A stretch of DNA of 64,000 nt from Tessaracoccus defluvii (GTDB lineage: Bacteria > Actinomycetota > Actinomycetes > Propionibacteriales > Propionibacteriaceae): the NCBI RefSeq assembly GCF_014489575.1, contig NZ_CP060789.1:1674001-1738000 (forward strand). Direction: 5' to 3'. Below are positions 29,792-38,387 of this stretch, piece after piece. The notes beneath the pieces are model-generated. The model did not search any database, was not told where the DNA came from, and saw only the letters and a program-made list of their open reading frames with translations. The position numbers were made by a program, and so were the translations under genes. The first letter of the stretch is position 1, and each line of letters begins with the position of its first letter.

Positions 29792-31349
29792 GTGGCGTGT
29801 CGGTAATGTCACTTTACGGTTGCGTGGGACAATCGAGGCATGGCGAACAGGACAGCCCCAGCATTGGAGTTACGCGACGGCGATCGGAGCGAGTTGGAGC
29901 GCCTGACCCGGGCGGCCACGGTGATGGCCTCCACGGCACAGCGGGCACGGATCGTGTTGCTGGCCGCTGACGGGGTCGGGAACCAGGTGATCGCGGACAC
30001 GGTGGGGGTGTCGCGGCCGACGGTGAATCTGTGGCGGGACCGCTACGTCGAGCGGGGTGTGCGGGGTTTGGCTGATGAGCGCCGCCCGGCCTGACTTCCA
30101 CAACTGGGCCCAGATTTAGTGCCCCGCCAAGGAGCCCCAAATGAGCCAGGGCAGCTCGCACCTGGATCAGGACGAGCAGCATAGGCCTTCCGTCGACCAC
30201 TGCGCCGCTGGTGGAGCCCTGCCGCTGGCTCCGGTTCCGTGCCTCGGCGGACGGACGGTTGTCCGCAGGGCCACTTCGGGGCTGAGAGGGCCCTCTGAAG
30301 GTCAGGCGTACCGACCGACAGGGGGAGAGACACCTGGCTCATGGGGCGCCGCCGCGGCGCCAAGAGCGTCGGAGAGGTCCACCCACCTACCTTGCTGAGC
30401 ACGCTCTGCCCCACTCTGCCCTGCGATTTAGTGCCCCGGTTCTCAACGGGAATCTCTCTTGACTTGGGCATCTGTTCGCCGCCGCGGCGTCCCACGGAGG
30501 GTGTTGTGGAAGTCAGGCCCGGGGCGACCCCGCCGGGTCGACCGGGTTGCGATCCTCGCCGCGACTCTGGACCCGCCTCCGGCCAGCCTGGGGGTGACGC
30601 ACTGGTCGTCTCGGCTGCTGGCGCCGCGTGTGGGGGTCGACCATGCCACCGTCGCGGCGGTGTGGAAGGAGTACGGCGTCCGCCCGTGGAAGGCGGAGTC
30701 CTTCAGGTTCTCCACCGATCCGGAACTGGTGGCCAAGGTCACCGACGTGGTGGGCCTGTATCTCGCACCCCCGGACAACGCGATCGTGTTGTGCGTGGAT
30801 GAGAAGTCGCAGATCCAGGCGTTGAACCGGACTCAGAAGACACTGCCGATGGCGCCGGGCCATGCGGAGCAGCGCACCCATGACTACGTGCGGCACGGCA
30901 CCACCACCCTGTTCGCGGCGTTGGAGGTCGCCACCGGGAAGGTTACCGGCCTGTGTAAGGACCGGCACCGACATCAGGAGTTCCTTGGGTTCCTCAAGCA
31001 TGTGGCGCGTGCCTACCCGACCCAGGAGCTGCATTTGGTGATGGACAACTACGCCACTCACAAGAAGGCCGAGGTCCGCGACTGGCTCGCCGCGAACCCA
31101 CGGATCACGGTGCACTTCACCCCGACCTCCGGATCCTGGCTGAACCTGATCGAGGTCTGGTTCGGGATCATCGAACGCCAAGCCATCCGGCGCGGGACCT
31201 TCACCTCGGTCCGCGACCTCACGGGCAAGATCCGCGCCTTCATCAACGGATGGAACCGACGCAAACACCCATTCATGTGGACCAAAACCCCCGACCAGAT
31301 TCTTGACCGAATCGACCGGAAACGTAAACATGTCTCAACGACAAGCCAC
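29792..31349 (+). mobile_element. IS630-family element inserted in a reductase gene, itself interrupted
   Basis: The element has ends GTGGCGTGTCG (left) and the complement of GTGGCTTGTCG (right) and is flanked by TA at 29790-29791 and 31350-31351, the classic IS630/Tc1 target duplication. It is 1558 bp long because a 427-bp insert sits inside its transposase gene. Removing it restores an open reductase frame exactly. Confidence 0.9.
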
Positions 31350-31352
31350 TAG
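29840..31352 (+). pseudogene. IS630-family transposase, interrupted by a 427-bp insert
   Basis: The N-terminal part (29840-30089) has the HTH region IVLLAADGVGNQVIADTVGV with SRPTVNLWRDRY. The rest (30522-31352) has RPRRVDRVAILAATLDPPPA, the DDE motifs LCVDEKSQIQ, LHLVMDNYATHK and SWLNLIEVWFGIIER, and the C-terminal KTPDQILDRI. Deleting the insert plus one CCCGG copy joins the parts in frame as DERRPGRPRR. The stop TAG is built from the target TA plus the next host base. The copy should be inactive as it stands. Confidence 0.88.
30090..30516. mobile_element. 427-bp MITE-like element nested in the IS630 transposase
   Basis: It has perfect 15-bp terminal inverted repeats CCTGACTTCCACAAC (30090-30104 and complement 30502-30516) and a 5-bp target duplication CCCGG (30085-30089 and 30517-30521). 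Inside, GATTTAGTGCCCCG occurs twice in direct orientation (30113-30126 and 30425-30438), just within the ends. No plausible gene is present, so it must move in trans. The parent transposase family is not identified. Confidence 0.85.
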
Positions 31353-31661
31353 TAGGACGGCCTCTGCGTGAGCCTGCGTCACTGAACCCTGAACAAAGCG
31401 GATATCTGCGCCTTCTGGAACGGGCAGGTCGCGATGAGTGAATACCCAGACCGGCTGCTCGTAGCCCCACTCATCTTGGTTGCTCAGTAGCCACTCATAC
31501 GTGGAAGCACCCATGAAGAGAGCGCCAATTCCTTTCACGAACTCTGGGTATGCCATGGGGCCTTCGAAATCGAAGTCCTGCTTGAACAGCCACTCAAGGG
31601 AATGCTCGGGGGTGGCGATGAACCCGTCGAGGCTTGAAGCAGTATAGAAGTGGGTGGTCAT
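31350..31661 (-). pseudogene. N-terminal part of a dihydrofolate-reductase-like (RibD_C) gene, split by IS630
   Basis: The minus strand starts TTHFYTASSLDGFIATPEHS and continues through EGPMAYPEF, GASTYEWLL, WVFTHRDLP and QGSVTQAHAEAVLL, after which the IS630 end begins. The family (YyaP/YwjB-like) uses NADPH to reduce pterin- or flavin-like substrates. An intact paralogue of similar sequence lies at 54882-55469. The ATG at 31661 follows AAAGGTGCG. Confidence 0.85.
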
Positions 31662-31733
31662 GGGAGCGCACCTTTCTTGCGATGTTCTGGAAATCAGGGT
31701 CAGAGTTCTGCATCATTGAGCGCAAGCCGCAAG

Positions 31734-32315
31734 TTATATGGATTCCTCGTCCCTTCGATGCCAGGCAAACCAGGCGACCACACAGAAGGCTGCGAGCATG
31801 ACGAGGTCAGCGATGAACGCAACTGGGACAGATCGAGATATCCGCGCAACCGGGAACGCAGCCGCCGCAAATACCAACAACACAGCGCTCCAGCGGGGCG
31901 TGAGCCCGGTCCACCAATGCATTGCGCCCAAGGACAAAAGCGCGACCGGAAAGAGCGGTCCGGCCAGAATCAGCACAATAGCCACCGGGAGTGGGTAGAT
32001 GTCGAAAGTAGCTAGCGAGCGAAACTCGGTGATACCGAACACACTCTCAAACACGCCTTGCAGCCCGAACGCGACGGTGCCGAACATGCCGATCAGCACC
32101 AGAAGCATCCATAGCCCCGACAGAAGGGGAAACCGGGGGCGGAGGGCGTTGTATTCCCCAATGAGTCCGTACATCCAGGGCACGGCGGCTATGGCAATGA
32201 GAAGCCCGCCGGTCACTCCATAGTGTCCGTCGATCCAGAAGAGCGGTGACAGGGCGAACAGCAAGGGTCCGATAATCAGACCAAGGCTTTCCAAACGGCG
32301 TACCACCATGCCCAA
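31734..32315 (-). CDS. polytopic membrane protein, function unknown
   Basis: The product has 193 residues and about six hydrophobic segments, for example LIIGPLLFALSPLFWI, GGLLIAIAAVPWMYGLIG, LWMLLVLIGMFGTVAFGL, VAIVLILAGPLFPVALLSL and a final LVMLAAFCVVAWFAW. The C-terminus is HRRDEESI. The general layout resembles small DUF4386-type actinobacterial membrane proteins, without a sure match. Base composition is less GC-rich than the chromosome. It lies downstream of the helicase gene (27-base gap, same strand) and could belong to that operon. Confidence 0.6.
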   Translation of the reverse strand: MGMVVRRLESLGLIIGPLLFALSPLFWIDGHYGVTGGLLIAIAAVPWMYGLIGEYNALRPRFPLLSGLWMLLVLIGMFGTVAFGLQGVFESVFGITEFRSLATFDIYPLPVAIVLILAGPLFPVALLSLGAMHWWTGLTPRWSAVLLVFAAAAFPVARISRSVPVAFIADLVMLAAFCVVAWFAWHRRDEESI

Positions 32316-32342
32316 AGAGTAACACTGCCAAAGCTCTGGCGC

Positions 32343-35300
32343 TTAGTCGTCTGAGGATGCCTTGATGCTGAGGCCTGGTTGGGCGATGACGGTCGAAATG
32401 CGGGGGAACAGTTGGGGGGCTTGCTGCCGGATGCGGAACAGCGCTTCTCGATCGCCGATCTCAAAAGGGCTGAGACCAGTGCGCATGGTGTCCGCCTTGG
32501 CGCGGCGGTCAAGATGCTCCAGCAACGGAAGGGCTCCGTTATCGCGCCATCGCGCACCTCGCATCGCTTGCCCACATACCTCGTACAGGTCGCTGAGGCG
32601 TGAGCCGGCTGTGGGCTTCGATGAGTACTTGCAGTGCACCAGCGTGACAAGAAGATCGCCCTTGTCGACGCGGATACCAACAAGGTCGGCGGCTTCGCCA
32701 GCGCGGTCGTCGTCGATGAGGATATCGAAAGTCTGGTCTTGCGACAGGAATCGGGCCATGTACGCCTGAATAGAGTTCGCCTTGCGGTCGGTCCCTTGCG
32801 ATTCCACAGTGATATCAACACCATTGCCCACCCAGTCGAGGGCTCGGAGCTGCTCGCGCGGGTATGGAGCCAGCTCGGTCCGTGGCGCGAGGAGCCGATC
32901 GTCGCCTGTCACCATCCGATCTCCCGACAGGAAGAGGGTTGGCTTGTGGTTGTTGAGCCAGGTCGAGAAGGGCGTCCTCGCGTCTCGCCAGCCGATAACC
33001 TCGGCATCATCACCCTTTGCGCTGTAGTGCAGACCGTGCGAGCCGAACTGCCCCTCGTAGGCCAACTCCCAGCCGGGAGTCATGATCGAGAAGCGGAGCG
33101 GGCCGCTGGTGCCAAAGTCGTCGATCCTGAACTCGGCATCGGTGAGGAGCACGCTTGAGTCCTTGTGGCTAAGTCTGGAGGATGTTCCGTTGCCTAGGTA
33201 CAGATTCCAGGGCCACTCCATCGCCAGGACGGGGAAGCCTGGTCGTTCGCTTACGTCGGTCGGGATGATCATGGAGCGGAAGAGCGAATGAATATCGACG
33301 CTGCCGTCGTTCAGCTTCGCGCCTTGCTGTCGGCACCAGGTGCGCCACTCGGCAAGGTTCGGCGCCGTGCGCATGGACCAGAACCTTCCCGAGAGCGATG
33401 CTGCGATGGTGACGCGCTCGCCTTCCTCGAACGCTTTCGCCGCGACGTGGGTGTTGGACTTGTGCGTGCGTTCAGCCTCCGTGAGCGCTGTCTCCACGTC
33501 ACTGCCGACGTGCATGGAGAAACGTTTGTCGCGATCGCGGGCATCGAGAAGGCCGATGTTGGTGGGGATGAGCCTGTCCAGCTTCGAGAAGACCTTGAAG
33601 GTGTCGTATCCGTTGAGTGGTCTCGGCTCGTGGCCGAGCACTGCCTCGACGAGGTCGTCGAGACTGTGCTTCGTGTCAGAACAGTGGATGTAGAGGATGC
33701 CTTGCGCGCGATCAAGGTACATGGCGAGGAGGGTGTAGTCAGTGGCGCGAAGCGACGGGATGTCACCCCATCGGAGGTTCGAGATGGTCTCGACCACGAA
33801 CCACGCAATGGTGTTGTCTGCGTTCACGCTGATGAGGTCGTCCAGCACGGCGTCTCCATAGACTTCGCGTGCTGCGAGCGGGTCCCAGTCGATGGTGGAT
33901 GTCGCGAAGGCCTTGGCGCTCATCTTGGGTTCCAAGAGGCCGACTGGCACATCCGGAGGGTTGTCAACGAACGACGCCTCGAACTCACTGACCTCGTTTG
34001 CACGTTCAGTGGCGCGTTCGGTGATGTCGCTCAGCACCTTGTCCCAGTCAGGGTCTTCACGAAGAAGGAACCGCATCGGCGAGAGCGCGTGACGTGGGTC
34101 CTGGCGCACGTAGACGCTCGCCCTGCCAATCGGGAGTGGAGAAGATGTCCTCGCGAGCCGACCGATGAGTTGCACCATCGGGCTTAGCGATCGGTGTGCG
34201 TCGTGAAATGCCCCTACCTTCAGCGTCGGTAGGTCGAATCCCTCGCCAAGCATGTCGACGCAGACAATCACACGGCTCGTCCGGTCGCGCATCGCCTTGA
34301 GCGTCTCGGCTCGGCGGCGTGCTGGCATCGAGTCGTAGATGACCTTCGGCGTGAGCTCGGGAGCGATGCGTGAGTAGAGCGCATGAACTTCATCCGCCCT
34401 CGCCTTCGACCCCACCCGTGCCAGAAGCAGATGCTCGTGGCCGGCGACCAAGTCATCTCGAAGCCGCGAGACTGCGGCGAGTGCCAATGCCTCATCGTCA
34501 TCATCCAGATCGAGTACCGCAGTGAAGTCGATGGTGCTGAAGTATCCCTCCTTCTGAGCTTCCCGTAGCGGGAAGCGGAAGATGACGCGGCCGGGCAGTG
34601 TCAATCCGTCGCGACGGAACGGTGTCGCCGTGAACAGAAGCGTTGGCCGGTTCGCGAATACACGGATGATCTCTGTCCATGTTCGAGCCGGCGCATGGTG
34701 CGCCTCGTCGACGAGCAGGTGTGTGAAGCTCTCGAAGAAGGCTGCGCGCACGTCAGGCTCGTTGGCGTGGATCGCGTTGGGTGTTGCAACGACGACGTTC
34801 GCTGCCTCGACGAAAGCCCTCGCTTCGGCACCATCGGTGAACCGGCCCTCTACCCGGCCGACTCTGGGGCGCAACGCGCGGTGGTCGACGATGCCTTCGA
34901 CCTGAAGGATGCCCAGGGTCTCGAACTTGCTCGCTATCTGATCGCGAAGTGCAGTGGAGGGAACGACCACCAGCCCACGTTCGGGCCGTTGTGCCACGAG
35001 CCACGCCAGCATCGTCTCTGTCTTGCCTGTGCCTGTCGGCATGACCACGATCCCGGGCTCAGACAGGCCGGACGACTGGTAACCGACGATGGAGTGAAGC
35101 GCTGCGATCTGCGGTCGTCTCAGGCTGCGGGGTAGGTCATGCGCAGTAAACCCAATGGCACCTTCGAAGGATTGGATGACCTCGCTCGCCTGAGCCGCCT
35201 CTCGACTACCGCCCCATTCGATCTGGGCGTTCGGGGAGTGATCTCCAGGGAGCCTCGCCGCGAGCAGCCCATCAGTCGGAAGATCAGCAGTGCACGTTGT

Positions 35301-35453
35301 AGGCCACTGTCCGAAGGGTGTCTTCACCACTTCGATGCCTGGCTCGGTCTCAAACACCTCAATGTCGTCGCACGTCGGGACCAGCAGTTGACGGACTACG
35401 TTCTTGCCCGCGACGTGCGGCGTCGCCCAGACATCCTCGGTGCGGTACTCCAC
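32343..35453 (-). CDS. DEAD/DEAH-box helicase with nuclease-like C-terminus, candidate anti-phage protein
   Basis: The 1036-residue superfamily 2 enzyme has Walker A VVMPTGTGKTETMLAW near 141, LLVDEAHHAP near 249, the motif III segment LLFTATPFRRDG, and motifs V/VI VCVDMLGEGFDLPT and QLIGRLART near 434. The C-terminal third has no domain I can name apart from a late segment, EAADLVGIRVDKGDLLVTLV followed by HCKYS near 918. This is arranged like a PD-(D/E)xK nuclease core with His in place of Glu. GTG at 35453 is favoured because AGAGAGAGG lies 5-6 bases upstream; TTG at 35483 is an alternative. It is the last large gene of an operon with DUF2188, XRE/ImmA and unknown genes. Confidence 0.82.
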   Translation of the reverse strand: MEYRTEDVWATPHVAGKNVVRQLLVPTCDDIEVFETEPGIEVVKTPFGQWPTTCTADLPTDGLLAARLPGDHSPNAQIEWGGSREAAQASEVIQSFEGAIGFTAHDLPRSLRRPQIAALHSIVGYQSSGLSEPGIVVMPTGTGKTETMLAWLVAQRPERGLVVVPSTALRDQIASKFETLGILQVEGIVDHRALRPRVGRVEGRFTDGAEARAFVEAANVVVATPNAIHANEPDVRAAFFESFTHLLVDEAHHAPARTWTEIIRVFANRPTLLFTATPFRRDGLTLPGRVIFRFPLREAQKEGYFSTIDFTAVLDLDDDDEALALAAVSRLRDDLVAGHEHLLLARVGSKARADEVHALYSRIAPELTPKVIYDSMPARRRAETLKAMRDRTSRVIVCVDMLGEGFDLPTLKVGAFHDAHRSLSPMVQLIGRLARTSSPLPIGRASVYVRQDPRHALSPMRFLLREDPDWDKVLSDITERATERANEVSEFEASFVDNPPDVPVGLLEPKMSAKAFATSTIDWDPLAAREVYGDAVLDDLISVNADNTIAWFVVETISNLRWGDIPSLRATDYTLLAMYLDRAQGILYIHCSDTKHSLDDLVEAVLGHEPRPLNGYDTFKVFSKLDRLIPTNIGLLDARDRDKRFSMHVGSDVETALTEAERTHKSNTHVAAKAFEEGERVTIAASLSGRFWSMRTAPNLAEWRTWCRQQGAKLNDGSVDIHSLFRSMIIPTDVSERPGFPVLAMEWPWNLYLGNGTSSRLSHKDSSVLLTDAEFRIDDFGTSGPLRFSIMTPGWELAYEGQFGSHGLHYSAKGDDAEVIGWRDARTPFSTWLNNHKPTLFLSGDRMVTGDDRLLAPRTELAPYPREQLRALDWVGNGVDITVESQGTDRKANSIQAYMARFLSQDQTFDILIDDDRAGEAADLVGIRVDKGDLLVTLVHCKYSSKPTAGSRLSDLYEVCGQAMRGARWRDNGALPLLEHLDRRAKADTMRTGLSPFEIGDREALFRIRQQAPQLFPRISTVIAQPGLSIKASSDD

Positions 35454-35513
35454 GTCGAGCCTCTCTCTTCTTCGCCTATCCAAGGAACGCGACTGCCAAC
35501 AAGTGCGCCGCGA

Positions 35514-35752
35514 TCACCCCTTGGATGACCTCGGGCGTTCCCAGGTGCGATCGTGTCTTGCGCGCGGATCGTCCCCTTGAGCGAACGGACCTGCAACTCG
35601 CCCCCTCCGTCGTTGCCGAGGATCGTACGGGCGCGCTGAATGCCTTCGACCTGTGTGGAGGTTACGGCGCTGGCACGATCAGCTCCTGGCTTCCGTACCT
35701 CCCAGTCGCCGTCGCTTCGACGCTGGACTACTCGCTTGTTGGGTTCGGTCAT
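35514..35752 (-). CDS. DUF2188 small protein, probable undercall near its end
   Basis: The frame encodes RVVQRRSDGDWEVRKPGADR, TSTQVEGIQRARTILGN and GGGELQVRSLKGTIRAQDTI, the complete DUF2188 pattern of about 70 residues. As read, the frame then runs on to 35396, overlapping the helicase start with low-complexity sequence. Restoring one G at about 35540 gives the ending APGERPRSSKG and a stop at 35514, a normal 79-residue DUF2188 protein. Function is unknown; members often sit in small accessory operons. It starts 33 bases after the XRE/ImmA gene. Confidence 0.7.
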
Positions 35753-35785
35753 GATCTTTCCTTTCTCGGATGGGACTGCTGCCCA

Positions 35786-36943
35786 CTACTTCCTGTTGTC
35801 TGGATGGTCTTTCACCAGCGTCAGCTTGGGCTGGGGATCGTCGATGCCAGCTAGCCGTCGTATGTGACGAGGCGTCATCTGGAGGTCCTCCGCGACCTGC
35901 GTCAGCGGCACACCTGCCTGGTCAAGCAGCTCAAGCGCGGACTTCAGGAGTTCCGGCCGCTCGCCGGGATAGTCGTGAACCGGCATAGGTCGCCGAGCGA
36001 TCCCATTCAGCGTGATGTACGCGCGACGGGCTGTGGACTCCGAGATAAGATCAAGCTCCCGGGACCGGAAGATCAGCGAGTTGATGGAGACCCCCCACAG
36101 CTGGCTAAGTTCCTCGTACCGGTTGAAGTTGATGCGCCGAGGCAACTGGTCACGGATCGCATCGCGAGGAGTGAGGAACTCGGCCGCGAACATGTCTGCC
36201 TGCCGCTCAAGTTGGCTATCTGTTCCTTGCCGGCCGTGATGAAGGACGATGTGTCCAAGTTCGTGCGCGGCCGAGAACCGATGCCGCATAACATCGTTGG
36301 CCTTGTCTGGGGTCAGCACGATCATGGGACGTGGCAGTGCGGTGGTCGAGAAGGCGTCGATCCGGCTCTTCTCGTCAAGTGCGAGGTCTTCCTTCATGGA
36401 GAAGAAGACTGTCAGGATGCCATGCTGTTCAAGCTCGTACACAAGGTGATTGATCGGCACGGTCCCGAGCATCCAGTGTTGACGCATGGCTCGCGCTGCT
36501 GTCACGGGGTCGGGCACATCCGATGAGTCGACCTGCGCCCAGGTAGGGAGGTCTAGATCAGGGAACTCCACGCTCTCTTCGAGGTAGCAGCTGAGTTCCC
36601 AGGCTTGTTCGACATACGCAGTCGCTTGCTGCTGTTGCGTGACAGTCGTTGAACGGAGTCGACGGAACGACGCTTCAGCGATGTCCACCTGGACGCGTGG
36701 ACGCCCGAGCGCAAAGAAGCCCGGCGGAACACCGAGCGCCGTGGCTAGGGCAGCGACCGTCTCTGCGCGGGGACGCACCTCTCCACGCTCGTACTGCCCG
36801 ATCGCGGCGGCCGATACGCCAACCTTGCGATGAAGGTCAGCCTTGGACATCTTGCTGATCCGACGAGCCTGAGCTAGCCGCGCTGGGTCAAACATCCTGG
36901 CAACCGCCGCTAGGTCAGCGTCGCCTACGTACTCAGTCGGCAT
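35786..36943 (-). CDS. XRE-family regulator with ImmA/IrrE metallopeptidase domain
   Basis: The 385-residue protein has an N-terminal XRE HTH (LAQARRISKMSKADLHRKVG, then VSAAAIGQYERGEVRP, residues 20-75). An ImmA/IrrE zinc-peptidase domain follows with RFSAAHELGHIVLHH (HELGH near 229) and a later QADMFAAEFLTP carrying the third ligand region. In phage and ICE systems such proteins cleave a repressor or antitoxin on a damage or infection signal. The C-terminal 90 residues include another helix-turn-helix-like segment (VPLTQVAEDLQMTPRHIRRL). It starts 3 bases after the preceding gene, so the two are cotranscribed. Confidence 0.88.
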   Translation of the reverse strand: MPTEYVGDADLAAVARMFDPARLAQARRISKMSKADLHRKVGVSAAAIGQYERGEVRPRAETVAALATALGVPPGFFALGRPRVQVDIAEASFRRLRSTTVTQQQQATAYVEQAWELSCYLEESVEFPDLDLPTWAQVDSSDVPDPVTAARAMRQHWMLGTVPINHLVYELEQHGILTVFFSMKEDLALDEKSRIDAFSTTALPRPMIVLTPDKANDVMRHRFSAAHELGHIVLHHGRQGTDSQLERQADMFAAEFLTPRDAIRDQLPRRINFNRYEELSQLWGVSINSLIFRSRELDLISESTARRAYITLNGIARRPMPVHDYPGERPELLKSALELLDQAGVPLTQVAEDLQMTPRHIRRLAGIDDPQPKLTLVKDHPDNRK

Positions 36944-36946
36944 GGG

Positions 36947-37693
36947 TCAGTTGCCTTCCTGCTCGGACCGCCGCTGGCGCAGCTTCACCGAGATACGCGG
37001 ACGCTCGCTGCCGTTGAACCCGGCGACAGGCTTCAACATGGTGTGCGGAGCATCGACCGAAGAAGGCGTGCGCTCATAGGTGAGCCGCTCGGGGTCTGCA
37101 AACTCCAGGTACCGGCCGTTCAGTCGCGCAGGTGCGAAGTAGACCGTTCCCACACCCTGCGGCGTACTGCTGTAGTAGGGAACGAAGAGCGTAGTGCGAG
37201 GCACAGCCAGTTCGACGTGGCTGAGCGCATCCTCAAGCGATGCAGGCTGATCTCCTTCGAGAACGTCACTGATGTCGAAGAGCCCGGGGTCCGAGTACTT
37301 GACGTTGCTCGTCTTCGAGAGGAGTTCACGGCGCGAGTCAGGCAAGTAGCTGAGCCGAACACGGCGAACGTTGCGCGGCATCTGCTTGCCCACCCGTTGC
37401 GCGAAGATGAGTGTGTTGCCGACGAAGGTCAGCATCCGTCGGGTCGTCGGGACCTTTGCCTCCCGATAGGTAGGTAGGTCGGACAGAAGTGTGCGGAGCT
37501 CCTTCTGCACACCACGGGCCATGCCAGCCCCGTACACGTCCTGGTCCCCATCGGGATCGTCATATGCTGCCTGAGCGCGGGCCGAGCGATCCTGGCTGCG
37601 CTGGATCGCGGTCGGGATTCGTTCGCGGAGTGCCGCGAGCTCTGCTGGCTGGAACTCGCTGCGCCAGTCGTCGCTGTCGTGTTGCTGAGCCAC
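36947..37693 (-). CDS. hypothetical protein, first gene of the ImmA/helicase operon
   Basis: The protein has 248 residues from the GTG at 37693 (AQQHDSDDWRSEF), chosen for GGAGG at 37699-37703. A longer start at 37729 is possible but lies in the promoter region. The N-terminal third is helical and charged, and the rest appears as beta-strands (RMLTFVGNTLIFAQRV, RRVRLSYLPD, TTLFVPYYSSTPQGVGTVYF). No signal peptide or membrane helix is present. I do not recognise a family. Tight linkage to the XRE/ImmA gene suggests it could be a sensor or the protease target. Confidence 0.6.
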   Translation of the reverse strand: MAQQHDSDDWRSEFQPAELAALRERIPTAIQRSQDRSARAQAAYDDPDGDQDVYGAGMARGVQKELRTLLSDLPTYREAKVPTTRRMLTFVGNTLIFAQRVGKQMPRNVRRVRLSYLPDSRRELLSKTSNVKYSDPGLFDISDVLEGDQPASLEDALSHVELAVPRTTLFVPYYSSTPQGVGTVYFAPARLNGRYLEFADPERLTYERTPSSVDAPHTMLKPVAGFNGSERPRISVKLRQRRSEQEGN

Positions 37694-37719
37694 CGGGGCC
37701 TCCTTCGTCGTCACGAAGG

Positions 37720-37740
37720 ACTCTAGCACACAACTTTAGT
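37720..37740. promoter_or_regulatory. imperfect inverted repeat ahead of the ImmA/helicase operon
   Basis: ACTCTAG-CACACAA-CTTTAGT (five of seven arm positions symmetric) lies about 27 bases upstream of the GTG of the first operon gene, in an AT-richer patch. It is a candidate operator for the XRE protein, by position only. Confidence 0.3.
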
Positions 37741-37814
37741 ATCACGCGGCAATCCGTCAGAGTTAGCACCAACAGGATGGCTGCCGAGGTCACTCTTCAC
37801 TCGGCTCAACACCC

Positions 37815-38177
37815 TCAGTCTGTCAGATCGGACCCGGCGAGTCGGTCAAGACGCGAATCGTCGGTGTCATCCACGATGAGTCCAGCCTCGACCAACGCCA
37901 CCCGCACCGCCTTGCGATCCACGCCCATCCGGCGTCCGATCGCCCGCATCGAGACGCCCGCACGGGCGAGGCGCACGGCCTCCGCCTTCTCGTCGATGCC
38001 CAGCCCTGGTCGGCGACTCGGGACGTTGCGTCGGCGGAGGTGTGAGAACACTGTGGCGCGGTGGATGCCGTACCTCTCAGCAAGAGCCTTCACACCCATC
38101 CCGGCCAGGTAGTCACCGACGAGCGCGTCCACCTCAGCGGCGGTGAGAAAAGTTTGAGCCGTCTCGACAGTCCTCAC
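37815..38177 (-). CDS. small protein with two helix-turn-helix segments (recombinase/resolvase-type)
   Basis: The 120-residue protein has one HTH at YLAGMGVKALAERYGIHRAT followed by VFSHLRRR and a second at AVRLARAGVSMRAIGRRMGV with DRKAVRVAL. The pattern resembles the C-terminal DNA-binding region of Hin-type serine recombinases or standalone relatives found near mobile DNA, but no catalytic resolvase domain is present. It lies on the same strand as, and 121 bases before, the ImmA/helicase operon at the island edge. Confidence 0.6.
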   Translation of the reverse strand: MRTVETAQTFLTAAEVDALVGDYLAGMGVKALAERYGIHRATVFSHLRRRNVPSRRPGLGIDEKAEAVRLARAGVSMRAIGRRMGVDRKAVRVALVEAGLIVDDTDDSRLDRLAGSDLTD

Positions 38178-38316
38178 AACAGGGCCACGATCGTCCCTCG
38201 GAGCGGTACTCTCGGGTCGTCGGGAGACCGCGTAGACCCCACGGTTCAGGCGGTTGATCAGGGTTTTCGTCTTGGGGGCGGAGTTGCCAAACGTGCTACT
38301 CAGGCACCCCGAACCG

Positions 38317-38357
38317 AAGCGGTTCTGACAAGGGATTATTCCGAGTCAGAACCGCTT
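38317..38357. terminator. hairpin terminator at the island edge
   Basis: A perfect 13-bp stem AAGCGGTTCTGAC / GTCAGAACCGCTT (38317-38329 and 38345-38357) encloses a 15-base loop and is followed by CTTTCGTC. Bases 38178-38316 hold no gene that I can see. Its polarity is uncertain; it could serve the P-type ATPase transcript arriving from the right. Confidence 0.6.
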
Positions 38358-38371
38358 CTTTCGTCAGCCGG

Positions 38372-38387
38372 TGTAGTCCGGACTACA
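38372..38387. repeat. perfect 16-bp palindrome at the 3' end of the P-type ATPase gene
   Basis: TGTAGTCCGGACTACA reads identically on both strands and overlaps the TAG stop of the ATPase gene. It could be a protein-binding or recombination site marking the island edge. No second copy was noticed in the window. Confidence 0.4.
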
